From Natrarchaeobius chitinivorans (GTDB lineage Archaea; Halobacteriota; Halobacteria; Halobacteriales; Natrialbaceae): DNA of 64,000 nt. Below the pieces are notes generated by a model. It was not told where the DNA came from, did no database searches, and saw only the letters and a program-made list of their open reading frames with translations. Positions 1-8,621 of this stretch are shown one piece after another. The position numbers and the translations under genes are program-made. The stretch covers positions 80,970 to 144,969 of the forward strand of contig NZ_REGA01000012.1 of the NCBI RefSeq assembly GCF_003841505.1, given 5' to 3'. Within the stretch, counting starts at the first letter, position 1. Each line of letters opens with the position of its first letter.

Positions 1-377
1 CAGATCTTTATAATCGAATTCAACGTGGTGAGGTGGACATATCTGATTCCATGTTGAGGCAGCTTTATATCGAAAATTTAGAATATGTTCTCCCATACGT
101 TGAAAAGTTGATGGCTGAACTTAAGGGAAAGACCATTGTGACATCCGATCACGGGGAATTGCTGGGTGAGCGAACTGGTCTCCTCCCGATAAAGACATAT
201 GGACATATTCCTGGCCTCTATACGGATAAGCTAGTTACTGTTCCGTGTCAGACCTATCAAAATGGATCAAGACGAGAAATATTTGCCGGTGAACCACGCG
301 GTGAACCAGACTATTCATATGCTGTATCGGGAAAACCAATTGACAAACGTCTCCGGGAGTTGGGTTATAAACTCTAA
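1..377 (+). CDS. Sulfatase/alkaline-phosphatase-superfamily protein, C-terminal part
   Basis: The frame is open from base 3 to the stop at 377, so this is the 3' end of a gene that begins outside the window; a GTG at 33 is only an internal possible start. The segment TSDHGELLGE is the metal-binding Asp-His signature near the C-terminal half of sulfatase-like (alkaline phosphatase superfamily) hydrolases, followed by a typical His-containing loop (YGHIPG). Such enzymes act on sulfate or phosphate esters, and in haloarchaeal glycan clusters they probably modify surface sugars. It converges on a glycosyltransferase gene. Base composition is AT-rich for a haloarchaeon, like the next two genes. 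The family is fairly clear, the substrate unknown. Confidence 0.72.
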   Translation, partial: DLYNRIQRGEVDISDSMLRQLYIENLEYVLPYVEKLMAELKGKTIVTSDHGELLGERTGLLPIKTYGHIPGLYTDKLVTVPCQTYQNGSRREIFAGEPRGEPDYSYAVSGKPIDKRLRELGYKL

Positions 378-498
378 TATTATATAGACATACATTATAA
401 CTTTATTTATCACTTGGGAGATATATGGTGCCGATGCTTCCCACTAGCAACATGTCTGGACTTTGTCCCAATAAGAAGTTAAGAAAGTAAAACACTGA

Positions 499-1629
499 TT
501 ACCAATCTAAAGCATGGACATATTTATCAGCCGTATCAGAAATCCTGAACATTTGGTCCCATTTGTCACTAGCCGTATCCGCTGTATTTCCATCTAAGCA
601 GTTAGCGATCTCTTTCGCCATCGAATCGACATCATCGACTGGGACAAGTGAGCCAACACTGCTGTCATTTAAAATCTCTCGTGGACCGTTTGGACAGTCA
701 GTCGCCACAACCGGTGCGCCGCAGGCCAACGCTTCGATAAGTACATTGGGGCATCCCTCCCATCTCGAAGAAAGTACGAACGCATCACACTTTGCCATAT
801 ACGCGTACGGGTTTGCGACAAATCCCGGTAAGTCGATTCTTTCCGCGATTCCAAGACCCTCTGCGAGTTGAAGAAGTGAATCTCGTTCGTCTCCCTGACC
901 TAAGATGATCAACCGAGATTCAGGATATGTGTCAATTTTGTTGAACGCTCTAACCAGTGTATCGAAGCCTTTTTGATCAGATAGTTCGCCCACGCCAAGG
1001 ATAACGGGTCCTACTTCAGTTCCAAGCCATGGATGATCGACGGGTTCTTCACGAGCTGTCAACAGCGATTCGTCCACTACTGGATTATAAATCGTCGTCG
1101 CCTGACTAGGATCAACCCCAAAATGTGTGACGACATCTTGTGTCACCCCTTCTGAAACTCCGATAACGTGATCGGAATGTGGGTACGTGAGCTTCGCTGC
1201 CAGATGTACAATCTGGTGTTTTGGATGGGACAACTCCTCTGTTTTTGCGCTCATAGTATTGGATATCCGAATTATGAGGCGGCTATCTACGCTGGAGAGT
1301 TTCTCGGCGACGATTGCCGTGACGTTGGCAGTATCGATCGTCGACATCATCACGTCCGGGCTTGACGACGACATGTACTGTACGAGCGAGGGGACTGCTG
1401 CAAGAAACCGACGAGTGTCGAGGTCAAATACATTAACGTTGTCGGAGACATCATCCAGATACTCTCCTTTCCTTTGGACGAGAACGATGTCTACCGTGTA
1501 TCCTCTGTCCGCAAATTCGTTCGCGAGTCGGACCATGACCCTTTCAGCGCCGCCACCCCTAAGCGATGGAAGATACAGACAAATGTGGTTCACAGAGCGA
1601 TCTTCCGTGTGTGTTTGCGATTCGTTCAT
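499..1629 (-). CDS. Glycosyltransferase family 4 (GT-B fold)
   Basis: The 376-residue protein has the full layout of a GT4 enzyme: N-terminal Rossmann half with the GGGAER donor/acceptor loop at residues 25-30, and a C-terminal half with GVGELSDQKG and the E-x7-E signature E291...E299 in RWEGCPNVLIEALACG. These enzymes transfer sugars from nucleotide donors, here probably onto a lipid-linked surface glycan. No membrane segment is seen. It lies 4 bp downstream of the ParB-like gene and is probably cotranscribed with it and with the ABC exporter. Codon use is AT-rich, suggesting a horizontally exchanged glycan cassette. The exact sugar cannot be read from sequence. Confidence 0.93.
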   Translation of the reverse strand: MNESQTHTEDRSVNHICLYLPSLRGGGAERVMVRLANEFADRGYTVDIVLVQRKGEYLDDVSDNVNVFDLDTRRFLAAVPSLVQYMSSSSPDVMMSTIDTANVTAIVAEKLSSVDSRLIIRISNTMSAKTEELSHPKHQIVHLAAKLTYPHSDHVIGVSEGVTQDVVTHFGVDPSQATTIYNPVVDESLLTAREEPVDHPWLGTEVGPVILGVGELSDQKGFDTLVRAFNKIDTYPESRLIILGQGDERDSLLQLAEGLGIAERIDLPGFVANPYAYMAKCDAFVLSSRWEGCPNVLIEALACGAPVVATDCPNGPREILNDSSVGSLVPVDDVDSMAKEIANCLDGNTADTASDKWDQMFRISDTADKYVHALDW

Positions 1630-1633
1630 CTGT

Positions 1634-2422
1634 TTATACCATATGGAATTTCGTCAAATGTGTGTGGACTGCCTTGCCACTTCTCGGATCTAAATCAGGA
1701 TGGTTCTTGGTCCATATCTCATCTTGTTCGCTTCCTTCGTAAACTCGATCGCGAAGCTCCTTCCATTTTTCATAACGAACCCGAATGCGGACCGGGATCG
1801 ATTCGAGCTCTAGAATTTTTGCGATCGACAATCGATGAGCACCGGCACACCACAGAAGTTCCCCGTCACGAGCGACGTACACTGTAATTTGCTTTTGTTC
1901 TAGCGGAAAGTATGGCTCATAATCTAATCCTTGTATTTTTCGTTTCGACAAGCGTCGTTGGGTTGTATATCCATCCCGTTTGATCATTGTATACAGTTTC
2001 TCTATCTGGGAACAACATCGATCCAAATCAGTGGTGTCAGTCATTCCTTTGTACGAGCCGTACTTAGCAATCCACTCTTTCATACGGCTGTAGTACGGTG
2101 TCTGATTCCATCCGACACCCTCGTTGAAGCGCTTCTCGAACGACCGAAAAACCACATCGTCCTGAAACGCCCGTAACTCTCGATCCCAGTTTCCACCGAC
2201 GACGACCGAGGGGATCACTGGAGAAACCGTGGGCGATTCGGCGGGACACCGATCGATCGAAGCTGGTGACACCCATACAAGGTCGTACGATTTTAGTGGT
2301 GCTCGATATCTACGGCCTGAATGGAGCCAGGTCATCAGATAGCCACTATATCGCCGAAACTTTCGCTCAAGGCGGTTCTTCAGACCTAAACCGGTCGATT
2401 CTGAGTTAAACTGTGTAATCAT
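1634..2422 (-). CDS. Glycan-locus protein with ParB/sulfiredoxin-like segment
   Basis: A 262-residue protein whose start codon overlaps the stop of the upstream ABC exporter by 4 bp (ATGA), which fixes the start and argues for translational coupling. The C-terminal third reads like a ParB/Srx-fold core: a basic beta segment, then WCAGAHRLSIAKILEL, where G-x-HR is the usual ParB nucleotide-binding box, then a VRIRVRYEKW strand. The N-terminal half has no motif I recognise but is rich in aromatic and basic residues. Similar genes accompany haloarchaeal polysaccharide clusters, though their function is unknown. A kinase-like or regulatory role is possible but not shown. AT-rich relative to the exporter. 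Confidence 0.68.
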   Translation of the reverse strand: MITQFNSESTGLGLKNRLERKFRRYSGYLMTWLHSGRRYRAPLKSYDLVWVSPASIDRCPAESPTVSPVIPSVVVGGNWDRELRAFQDDVVFRSFEKRFNEGVGWNQTPYYSRMKEWIAKYGSYKGMTDTTDLDRCCSQIEKLYTMIKRDGYTTQRRLSKRKIQGLDYEPYFPLEQKQITVYVARDGELLWCAGAHRLSIAKILELESIPVRIRVRYEKWKELRDRVYEGSEQDEIWTKNHPDLDPRSGKAVHTHLTKFHMV

Positions 2423-4230
2423 TGCGATTGCAGCGCATATAATGATGAATACGTACTCGAGTTCGATACCAACTCTTCGTGGGGGCCTGCCTCAACGATC
2501 CTGCCGTCTTCCATCGTGTAAATCCGATCCGCGTTGGTGACCGTCGAGAGCCGATGCGCGATTACTAACATCGCGTAATCCCGATTCATCGATTCGATCC
2601 CTTCGTGTACCCGCTGCTCGAGCGACGTGTCCAGATCGCTCGTCGCTTCGTCCAGTATCAGCAGATCGGCGTCCTTCAACAGGGCGCGAGCGATCGCGAC
2701 GCGCTGGCGCTGACCGCCGGAGAGTTTGACTCCTTGATCGCCGAGCACTGTGTCGTAGCCGTCCGGCAGCTCGTCGAGGAACTCGGTCACCTGGGCGATC
2801 TCGCACGCCCGTTCGACCGCCGATCGCGTGGCACCGCGGTTTCCGACGGTGACGTTCTGTCGCAGGGTGTCGTTGAACACGTGCGGGTCCTGCCTGACGA
2901 CGGTGACTCGAGAGCGCCACTCCTGGATATCGAACGCGTCGATCGGTCGATCGTCGGCTCGAATCACACCGCTGTCCGGCTCGTACATCCGCGCGAGTAA
3001 CGAGGCGATCGTGGATTTGCCGGCACCCGAGGGGCCGACGAACGCGACGAAGTCGTCGCGGTGGAACTCGAACGAGACCTCGTGGAGGACAGTCTCGTCG
3101 TTCGAGTCGTAGCTGAACGAGACGTCGTCGAACTCGAGACGATCGATCGAACCCGGGACGCTCCGCGACGTCCCGGTTCGTTCTCGGTTTCCTTCGAGTT
3201 CGTCGATGAACTCCTGTGTCCGAACGAGGTGGGGAAGTTCGCTATCCACGCGATAGACGTATTTGTTGAGGTTGCTGATCTTCGGCCCGAGCTGGAACAT
3301 CGCGAACAGAAAGACACCGAGTTGCCCGAGGTTCATCCCCGAAAACGTCAATGCCAGGTAAATGAGCACGAAGACGGCGATAGCGGTCATCAACTGGTAG
3401 TAGTTCGTGATGGCGGCGTCGTTCCGCTCGACTTTGATCCGGTTGGTCTCGAACTTCGCCGCCGATTCCGAGAATCCCGATCGGAGTTCGTCGATCATCC
3501 CGAACAGCTTCACATCTCTGATTCCCTGCGTTCCGGCCTGCGCTCGAGACTGAATGCCCTCTTTCGCGTCGGCCACCTCGTCGCCGAGGGAGTAGCCTGT
3601 GGTGAGGACGTTTCTGAACAGGAGCGTCATTCCGCCGAGAAATACCGCCGTGAGGAGCGTCAGTACCGGGGAGAGAATTAGCGCGATCGTGAGGTACATC
3701 AGGGCGAGGAGTCCCTGTTCGACGGACCGCAATGCGTACTTGATCACTTTCCCAGCGTACTCCGCCTGCGTGACGATGGCGTTCAGGATGTCGTCCGAGC
3801 CCTCCTGATCGAAGTACGAAATCTCCGCCTCGAGCGCACGATCGAACGATTCCTCCTGCAGGTGGCGGACGTACTTCGTCTCGATTGCGGCCCGGAACCA
3901 GCCGACCAGAAACGACGTGGTGTATCGAACCGTCATCACGCCCGCGACCCCGGCGACGAGGTAGCCGAGCGTGAACGGAATGCCGAGCGTCTGGTAGGCC
4001 AGCAGAAACATCCCGAGGAGTCCGTCGGCGTCTTCGGGCGGCGTATCGGCCTGTGCGACGTCGACGATCGGCATGATGAAGCTCAGGCCGACTCCCTCGA
4101 GGAGGGCGGCGACGACGCTCAGTACGATCACCGCCGCGGCGAACCGCGGCTGGAACTTGGCGACGCGATAGAGGGCGTGACCCTTCTCGCGCCACGTCAG
4201 GTCTAGGTCGACGTCATCAGTATCGGACAT
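2419..4230 (-). CDS. ABC transporter, fused permease-ATPase (exporter/flippase type)
   Basis: 603 residues with the half-transporter layout: six hydrophobic segments in residues about 30-320, then a nucleotide-binding domain. Walker A GPSGAGKST is at about 399-407, the LSGGQRQR signature at about 503-510, Walker B LLILDEATSD just after, and the switch His in IAHRLSTV. Family members of this MsbA/Wzk type export lipid-linked glycans or lipids as homodimers; the glycosyltransferase downstream in the same operon supports flipping of a glycan precursor, by inference. It overlaps the following gene by 4 bp. GC content is high, unlike its two operon partners, so the cassette border falls at its stop codon. 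Confidence 0.93.
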   Translation of the reverse strand: MSDTDDVDLDLTWREKGHALYRVAKFQPRFAAAVIVLSVVAALLEGVGLSFIMPIVDVAQADTPPEDADGLLGMFLLAYQTLGIPFTLGYLVAGVAGVMTVRYTTSFLVGWFRAAIETKYVRHLQEESFDRALEAEISYFDQEGSDDILNAIVTQAEYAGKVIKYALRSVEQGLLALMYLTIALILSPVLTLLTAVFLGGMTLLFRNVLTTGYSLGDEVADAKEGIQSRAQAGTQGIRDVKLFGMIDELRSGFSESAAKFETNRIKVERNDAAITNYYQLMTAIAVFVLIYLALTFSGMNLGQLGVFLFAMFQLGPKISNLNKYVYRVDSELPHLVRTQEFIDELEGNRERTGTSRSVPGSIDRLEFDDVSFSYDSNDETVLHEVSFEFHRDDFVAFVGPSGAGKSTIASLLARMYEPDSGVIRADDRPIDAFDIQEWRSRVTVVRQDPHVFNDTLRQNVTVGNRGATRSAVERACEIAQVTEFLDELPDGYDTVLGDQGVKLSGGQRQRVAIARALLKDADLLILDEATSDLDTSLEQRVHEGIESMNRDYAMLVIAHRLSTVTNADRIYTMEDGRIVEAGPHEELVSNSSTYSSLYALQSQ

Positions 4231-4556
4231 GTATAGGGAAGAGCGACGGAACGATTCGTCACTGCCCGTATCAGAACCAGGTATATAGTACCCGTCTCCG
4301 TTTTCGCGGGGTAATCCGCCCTATCGCTGCAATCGGAACCCGTCCCGACGGTCGGAAATCTCTCAATAGTCTCTTACTGCGACCGTTGAGATGCGGACGA
4401 AAGCGCTCGCGGACGTTTTCGGGCGGTTCGAGTGTGAGAAATACCGTCCTACGCGCGGTGAACTGAGCGGTGGATTATCGAGAGTCTATCTACACGGCGT
4501 GGCGATTTACTTTGGCGGTACAGCGGTGTTGCACCGAACCGAAACGGATGAACAGC
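4231..4556. other. Intergenic region upstream of the ABC exporter
   Basis: 326 bases with no convincing reading frame; the short frames here have non-haloarchaeal composition. It holds the promoter region of the exporter operon, which reads leftward, and the 3' flank of the small regulator. I see no strong hairpin or repeat. Confidence 0.5.
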
Positions 4557-4850
4557 TTATTCGTTCTCCAAATCCTCTCGCTCGAGTTCCCCGGCCAGAT
4601 ACGCCTCTCCTTTCCGGCTGATTTGGTAGTATCCCGCTTCGTCGACCCGTTCGATCAAATCGTGCGTTTCGAGTTCTCCAAGACGCTGTCTGACGGTCGA
4701 ATATCCGATCTCGTGACCGTGGCGGTTCAGGTTCCGATAGAGGGGCTTCGCCGGGAGCTCGAGGTCGTGCTCGTAGAGGAACTCGAGGATGAGTCCGTCT
4801 TTCAACGACATCCACTCCGGGCGAGGGCGCATTCGACAGTGTTGTCCCAC
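4557..4850 (-). CDS. Winged-helix regulator, PhiH1-repressor-like
   Basis: A 97-residue protein that is nearly all one winged helix: EWMSLKDGLILEFLYEHDLEL forms helix 1, GYSTVRQRLGELETHDLIER the recognition helix and YYQISRKGEAYLAGEL the wing plus C-terminal helix. This matches the small haloarchaeal PhiH1-repressor-like/PadR-like group of DNA-binding proteins. An internal Met at residue 14 (EW-M-SLKD) is an alternative start. The flanking promoter regions are separate from the ABC operon, so its target cannot be deduced; autoregulation is usual in the family. The AT-rich tract just upstream, about 4860-4930, is a plausible promoter. Confidence 0.82.
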   Translation of the reverse strand: MGQHCRMRPRPEWMSLKDGLILEFLYEHDLELPAKPLYRNLNRHGHEIGYSTVRQRLGELETHDLIERVDEAGYYQISRKGEAYLAGELEREDLENE

Positions 4851-5057
4851 TGATAGCCATTAACTTGATTCGGTTTTGTGAATTAGTAGCGCATATAGTA
4901 TTCGATAATAGCATAAATACGCTAAAAGTTAAGTACGATAGGGGCAGTACTGAAATGTACGGGGCGCGGCCTGGACAGAACGATTGAACGGCTGAACAAG
5001 CGGATCGGTGAAGGAGCACCGGTCCGCGATAGGCCCCGTAACCACACTACGGAAGCC

Positions 5058-5456
5058 ATGTCGAACGACAAATCGCGGGGACGTAAACTCCCCGACCGAC
5101 AAGAGAACAGAAATCGTGCCGATGACCACCCAGCGAAACCGGGTGACTGTCTCAGTCACGCCGGCCGTCTCGAGGCGATCGAGCGGTTGGCCGACGACTG
5201 TCTCGCGGACGTCCGGACGGACGAGGATCTCGAGAGCGGTGACGTAGAGCGCCACCTGCGAGAGATTCGTGCGGAAGTCGAGTGCGCCCGCCGGGCGCTG
5301 TCCGGACACGATTTCGATGCGGACGTGCCGGCGGTGATACACCGGGGCAACGGATTGACGTCCTGTCTCGGCCCGGATCCGGTCGCGTTCGAGCGTGAGT
5401 TCGGTTCTCACAACAGGGCAAACGAGAATCGTGACGAGGAACGACGAAAGGAATGA
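5058..5456 (+). CDS. Hypothetical acidic protein
   Basis: 132 residues, hydrophilic, no membrane segments and no recognisable domain. The frame shows the third-position GC bias expected of haloarchaeal coding DNA (many Asp, Glu, Ala and Arg codons ending G/C), whereas the opposing frames give unlikely Arg/Ser-rich products. The middle part (LEAIERLADDCLADV, then VERHLREIRAEVECARRAL) is predicted helical. A stop is reached 80 bp before the next small gene. It could still be a decayed gene, because the C-terminus is low in complexity. Confidence 0.45.
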   Translation: MSNDKSRGRKLPDRQENRNRADDHPAKPGDCLSHAGRLEAIERLADDCLADVRTDEDLESGDVERHLREIRAEVECARRALSGHDFDADVPAVIHRGNGLTSCLGPDPVAFEREFGSHNRANENRDEERRKE

Positions 5457-5536
5457 GCAACACCAGATCGAACGACGCGAACAATCCGCTGTCGAGCAGA
5501 ACGTTAATACAACTATAGCACCTACGACTAGGTACG

Positions 5537-5650
5537 ATGAGGGACGCTCGTGATGCGCCAACTGCCGAAGAAGTCGCAGCCGTCGCCCACGCTGATCGAC
5601 AAACCGCCGAGGAAGCACTGGCTGCGGTTCGGTTCGACGACGAGGAGTGA
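5537..5650 (+). CDS. Small acidic protein upstream of the HEPN-like gene
   Basis: A 37-residue frame, ATG at 5537 to TGA at 5650, too short for usual gene callers. The product is acidic and helical, with a core TAEEVAAVAHADRQTAEEAL that looks like a short helix-turn-helix. It ends 15 bp before the next start, so the two are probably one transcript. This arrangement, a tiny acidic protein directly ahead of a HEPN-like protein, resembles a toxin-antitoxin layout. That reading is inference; the frame itself has good codon bias. Confidence 0.5.
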   Translation: MRDARDAPTAEEVAAVAHADRQTAEEALAAVRFDDEE

Positions 5651-5665
5651 GTCCGGTAACTGTCG

Positions 5666-6319
5666 ATGTCGTCGTACGAATACGAGATTCAGGCGATATA
5701 TGGGGATTCGATCGAACCAGCCAGTAGACTCTCGGAAAGCGAGAGGACGCGTCTCACCGCCTCCAAGCGGGTAGTCGACCAGAACTATTTCGAACTGGAC
5801 CAGTATATCGACGGGACACTCGCAACGAACCCGATTTATCTGTGTTCGCGGGATCGTCGTCAAGAGGCTGGATTCGAAGTGCTCCGGCTCCTTCACAACT
5901 ATCTCGCGTCACTGTACTCGTTCAACGAGACGGTTCGGGTTCTGTGTAACCGCCGGACGAGGGACGGAACTTCACTTTCCAGTGGTGCGTTTTCTCCCAG
6001 TAGTTCCGACGATTCGTACTACGGACGAAAGCTCGAGTTTTTACGAGGATTGCGAACCGATTTCCAACACGGCGGATTTTCCTGTCTCACGTTCGAGACC
6101 AGCGGCACGCTCGGTGAGTTCGCGGGGTATCACGTCGTCTTTGACAGACAGGCGTTCCTCGAGGAGAGCGGCCTCCGTGAACCACAGCGATTCCTTACGA
6201 GTACGAACGAATCGGAACGACAGTACCCGCTTTGCTTCGTCGCCCGGTTTCACACGGAGCGGTTACAATCGTTCTATACGGAGCTCGAGGCGTGGTTCAA
6301 ATCTGCCTCTCACGAGTAA
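5666..6319 (+). CDS. HEPN-like helical protein (candidate ribonuclease)
   Basis: A 217-residue soluble protein without a recognised named family. The central part is helical (FEVLRLLHNYLASLYSFNET) and is followed by FLRGLRTDFQHGGFS, which contains R130-x4-H135, the spacing of the HEPN ribonuclease active site. HEPN proteins cut RNA and are frequent in toxin-antitoxin and defence systems, often with a small partner gene directly upstream, as here. The rest of the protein (CLTFETSGTLGEFAGYHVVF) is a beta-rich tail. Only the R-x4-H motif and the helical context support the assignment, so the function is tentative. Confidence 0.62.
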   Translation: MSSYEYEIQAIYGDSIEPASRLSESERTRLTASKRVVDQNYFELDQYIDGTLATNPIYLCSRDRRQEAGFEVLRLLHNYLASLYSFNETVRVLCNRRTRDGTSLSSGAFSPSSSDDSYYGRKLEFLRGLRTDFQHGGFSCLTFETSGTLGEFAGYHVVFDRQAFLEESGLREPQRFLTSTNESERQYPLCFVARFHTERLQSFYTELEAWFKSASHE

Positions 6320-6460
6320 ACACTATCCTGTACCGTGTGAGGACACGGGCTTCGAATGGGCATCGAACTCCGCAAAGTGAACAGTCCCTCATCGACGCTG
6401 CTGCCTCCAGATCGGGCCAGAATCGACCGTACGATCCGTAACGAGGCCCGCTCGGATCCC

Positions 6461-6907
6461 CTACGAATCAGTCGACTCACATCCCGAATCCCACTGCGAG
6501 ACTGGCATAAGCTCGAGCCGCGGCCGAATCGCGAACCAGAACAGGACGAGCGTCGCACCGAGTGCGTTCGCGACGACATCGCCGGGGTCGAACCCTCGGT
6601 CGGGAACGACGGACTGGCCGAGCTCGATCCCGGCACCGTACAGGGACGTCAGTACGACCACCAGCACGAACGCCCGCCACCGACGCCCGTCCCAGATAGT
6701 GCTGGTCGCGTACGCGGGCGCGTATCCGAGCGTCGCGTAGGCCACGAAGTGACGCCACTTATCCAGCGGGAGGAACCCCGGTTGTGCGGTGTCGACGACC
6801 GTCTCCGGCGGCGGTGAGAGGATCGAGGCGTAGAAGATGAACGCCGCGACGCCGGCGACGAGCGCCCAGCGAACGAGGGGAGGAAGGAGCGGAACCCGGA
6901 CTGTCAT
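6461..6907 (-). CDS. VanZ-like membrane protein
   Basis: 148 residues from the ATG at 6905-6907; the upstream in-frame extension is Arg/Ser-rich and overlaps the previous gene, so I reject it. Four hydrophobic segments alternate with the VanZ signature: an early SILSPPPETV, then DKWRHFVAYATLGY (the K-x2-H-x3-Y box), GIELGQSVVPDRGFDPGDVVANALGA. VanZ proteins are integral membrane proteins of unclear biochemical role, linked in bacteria to teicoplanin resistance and in archaea of unknown function. It starts 13 bp after the preceding gene and ends the three-gene operon. Confidence 0.88.
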   Translation of the reverse strand: MTVRVPLLPPLVRWALVAGVAAFIFYASILSPPPETVVDTAQPGFLPLDKWRHFVAYATLGYAPAYATSTIWDGRRWRAFVLVVVLTSLYGAGIELGQSVVPDRGFDPGDVVANALGATLVLFWFAIRPRLELMPVSQWDSGCESTDS

Positions 6908-6920
6908 GGCAGTAATGGGT

Positions 6921-7697
6921 TCAGGGGGTTTCACTACGGACGGAGTCGGGTCTCGGGCCCGATTCGTTCCGGCGGTCGCTCCGATTGGCCGGTCGATCCC
7001 GTGCCGATTCCGGCGGCTCCGGCGGTCCGAGTGCCGCCCCGAGCGCCCGTCCGATCCTCGTCTCGAGCAACTCGTCCAGACTCTTTCGCGAACGAAGGCC
7101 GACGCTGGCGAGGCCGGCCGCGAGCAGGTGTGCGAGCACGAGGTCGCTCGAGAGCGGAGCCGCCGACAAGGTAGCCGCCAGCGAGCCGATTGCCGCAACG
7201 AGGACGAACAGACTCGCGGCCCGAATCGGGCGGTCGCGAACGCTCGAGGCGAACCGACGAGCGCCGGCGACGAACAGCGACGTCCTCGCGGCGACCGACG
7301 CCTCGCGTTCGATTCGGTCGACGACCCGAATCGCGGGGCCGACGGTCCACGTCTCCCGGAGGTCGACGACGATCACGTCCGGCTCGGGTTCGGCGGTGAG
7401 CCAGCCGTAGATGGACGACAATTCGACGGCACGTTTTGTCGCCCGCCAGACGCTCGCCAGCGTCGATGTCGATCCGATCCGGACGAGCGCATCCCCGGAA
7501 CGCGAGACGGCCGAGACGCCGGCCACGAGCCGGGAGCCGGCGAAGGGGAACTCGCGATTCCGACGCGGCTTCGTCGTCCCCCGAGACGGACGCGACGACG
7601 ACCGGCCGACGAGCAAGGATCGAACTCGAGTGCGGACGCCGCTCATCGCCTGTACCAGGATCGATCCGTCGCGCGCACGGTGGAGCACAGTTTGCAC
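6921..7697 (-). CDS. Hypothetical membrane protein of a DUF4330-type operon
   Basis: 258 residues. It begins 6 bp after the DUF4330-like gene and ends 13 bp before VanZ. The middle carries WRATKRAVELSSIYGWLT and a DVIVVDLRETWTVGP segment typical of a haloarchaeal family found beside DUF4330 proteins, then two hydrophobic helices (RAASLFVLVAAIGSLAATL and SDLVLAHLLAAGLASVGL). The C-terminus is a Pro/Arg/Glu-rich tail. A later Met (residue 18, QAM-SGVRTR) is a possible start. A partner role at the membrane with the DUF4330 protein is inferred from gene order only. Confidence 0.72.
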   Translation of the reverse strand: MQTVLHRARDGSILVQAMSGVRTRVRSLLVGRSSSRPSRGTTKPRRNREFPFAGSRLVAGVSAVSRSGDALVRIGSTSTLASVWRATKRAVELSSIYGWLTAEPEPDVIVVDLRETWTVGPAIRVVDRIEREASVAARTSLFVAGARRFASSVRDRPIRAASLFVLVAAIGSLAATLSAAPLSSDLVLAHLLAAGLASVGLRSRKSLDELLETRIGRALGAALGPPEPPESARDRPANRSDRRNESGPRPDSVRSETP

Positions 7698-7703
7698 GGA
7701 CGA

Positions 7704-8621
7704 TCACCGACTCGAGTCGCTCGCCGGATCGCCGCCGATCCGGGTAATCTCGCCCTCGAGGTCGATCGTCTCGAGCGCGAGTTCGATGGTGGTTCCGATC
7801 CCGATCCGTTCGTCCCGGAACGTGAGTCCCGTCTCCGACTCGACCGTCTGCAGCGTGACGGAAAGCGTCACGTCCTCGTGTCGCGGATGCTCGCGCTCGT
7901 GGACGGTTCCGTCGTCGCTCTCGAGGACGACCGTCGCCGGCTTCCGCTCGATCGCCTCGACCGTGGCGATCGTCTCACCGCGCACCGTCTCGGTCATCCC
8001 GACCTCGAGTCCCTCGGCGACGGCGGGAGAGACGCCTCGTGCCTCGAGTTCGACGGTGGTCGTCCTCGCGTCGAGCGGGAGCGTCGGTTCGGCTCCGACG
8101 TCGGTGATCGCCCCCGAAACCGCGTACGCGCCGAAGTCGAGACGCAGTTCGCGACCGAGTCTGAGCGGAACGTCCGCGAAGCGTTCCGTCGATCGGCCTC
8201 GATCGTTCGCTATCGTCACGCCGTCGAGTTCCACCTCGATCGTTACGCGCGGGTGGTCCGTGACGGGTGTGGCGTAGACGTCCGTCACCGTGATCTCTTC
8301 GTCGGCGTCCTCGAGCGCGGCGACGTCGCCCGCCTCGAGGCGATCCACGACGTACGCCGGCTGCTCGCCGAGGTCGACAGTCGCGTATCTGGTCTCGAAC
8401 TGCGGGCCGTCGTTCGAGACGACCGCGACGCCGGCGAACAGCACGACGAGCACCAATCCGACGGCGAGTGCACCGACGGCACCGAGGTTCGTTCCCGCGC
8501 CATCGCCGCCCGAGACGACTGCGATTCCCGCGGCCGCGACGGAAGCAACCAGGACGATCGCGATCGCATCGATGACGTTGACGGTCCCGAAGAGGTCGCC
8601 GTTCTCGTTTATCACCGACAT
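7704..8621 (-). CDS. DUF4330-like membrane-anchored protein
   Basis: 305 residues: a short cytoplasmic start (MSVINENGDLFGTVNVID), which is the usual N-terminus of DUF4330 proteins, two adjacent hydrophobic helices at about residues 18-36 and 45-68, then an extracellular beta-rich region of about 230 residues with repeated V-T-x-V-x-G-type strands. Family members are often encoded near exopolysaccharide genes. It heads the operon with the next two genes (6-bp gap). Function is unknown; a cell-surface scaffold or periplasmic adaptor is plausible by topology. Confidence 0.78.
   Translation of the reverse strand: MSVINENGDLFGTVNVIDAIAIVLVASVAAAGIAVVSGGDGAGTNLGAVGALAVGLVLVVLFAGVAVVSNDGPQFETRYATVDLGEQPAYVVDRLEAGDVAALEDADEEITVTDVYATPVTDHPRVTIEVELDGVTIANDRGRSTERFADVPLRLGRELRLDFGAYAVSGAITDVGAEPTLPLDARTTTVELEARGVSPAVAEGLEVGMTETVRGETIATVEAIERKPATVVLESDDGTVHEREHPRHEDVTLSVTLQTVESETGLTFRDERIGIGTTIELALETIDLEGEITRIGGDPASDSSR

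Noticed and set aside
4929..5618. Minus-strand frame of 229 codons with one hydrophobic segment
   Set aside because: It runs antisense through the 5058-5456 gene and the small gene at 5537, is Arg/Thr-rich, and shows no domain; the plus-strand frames have better composition.
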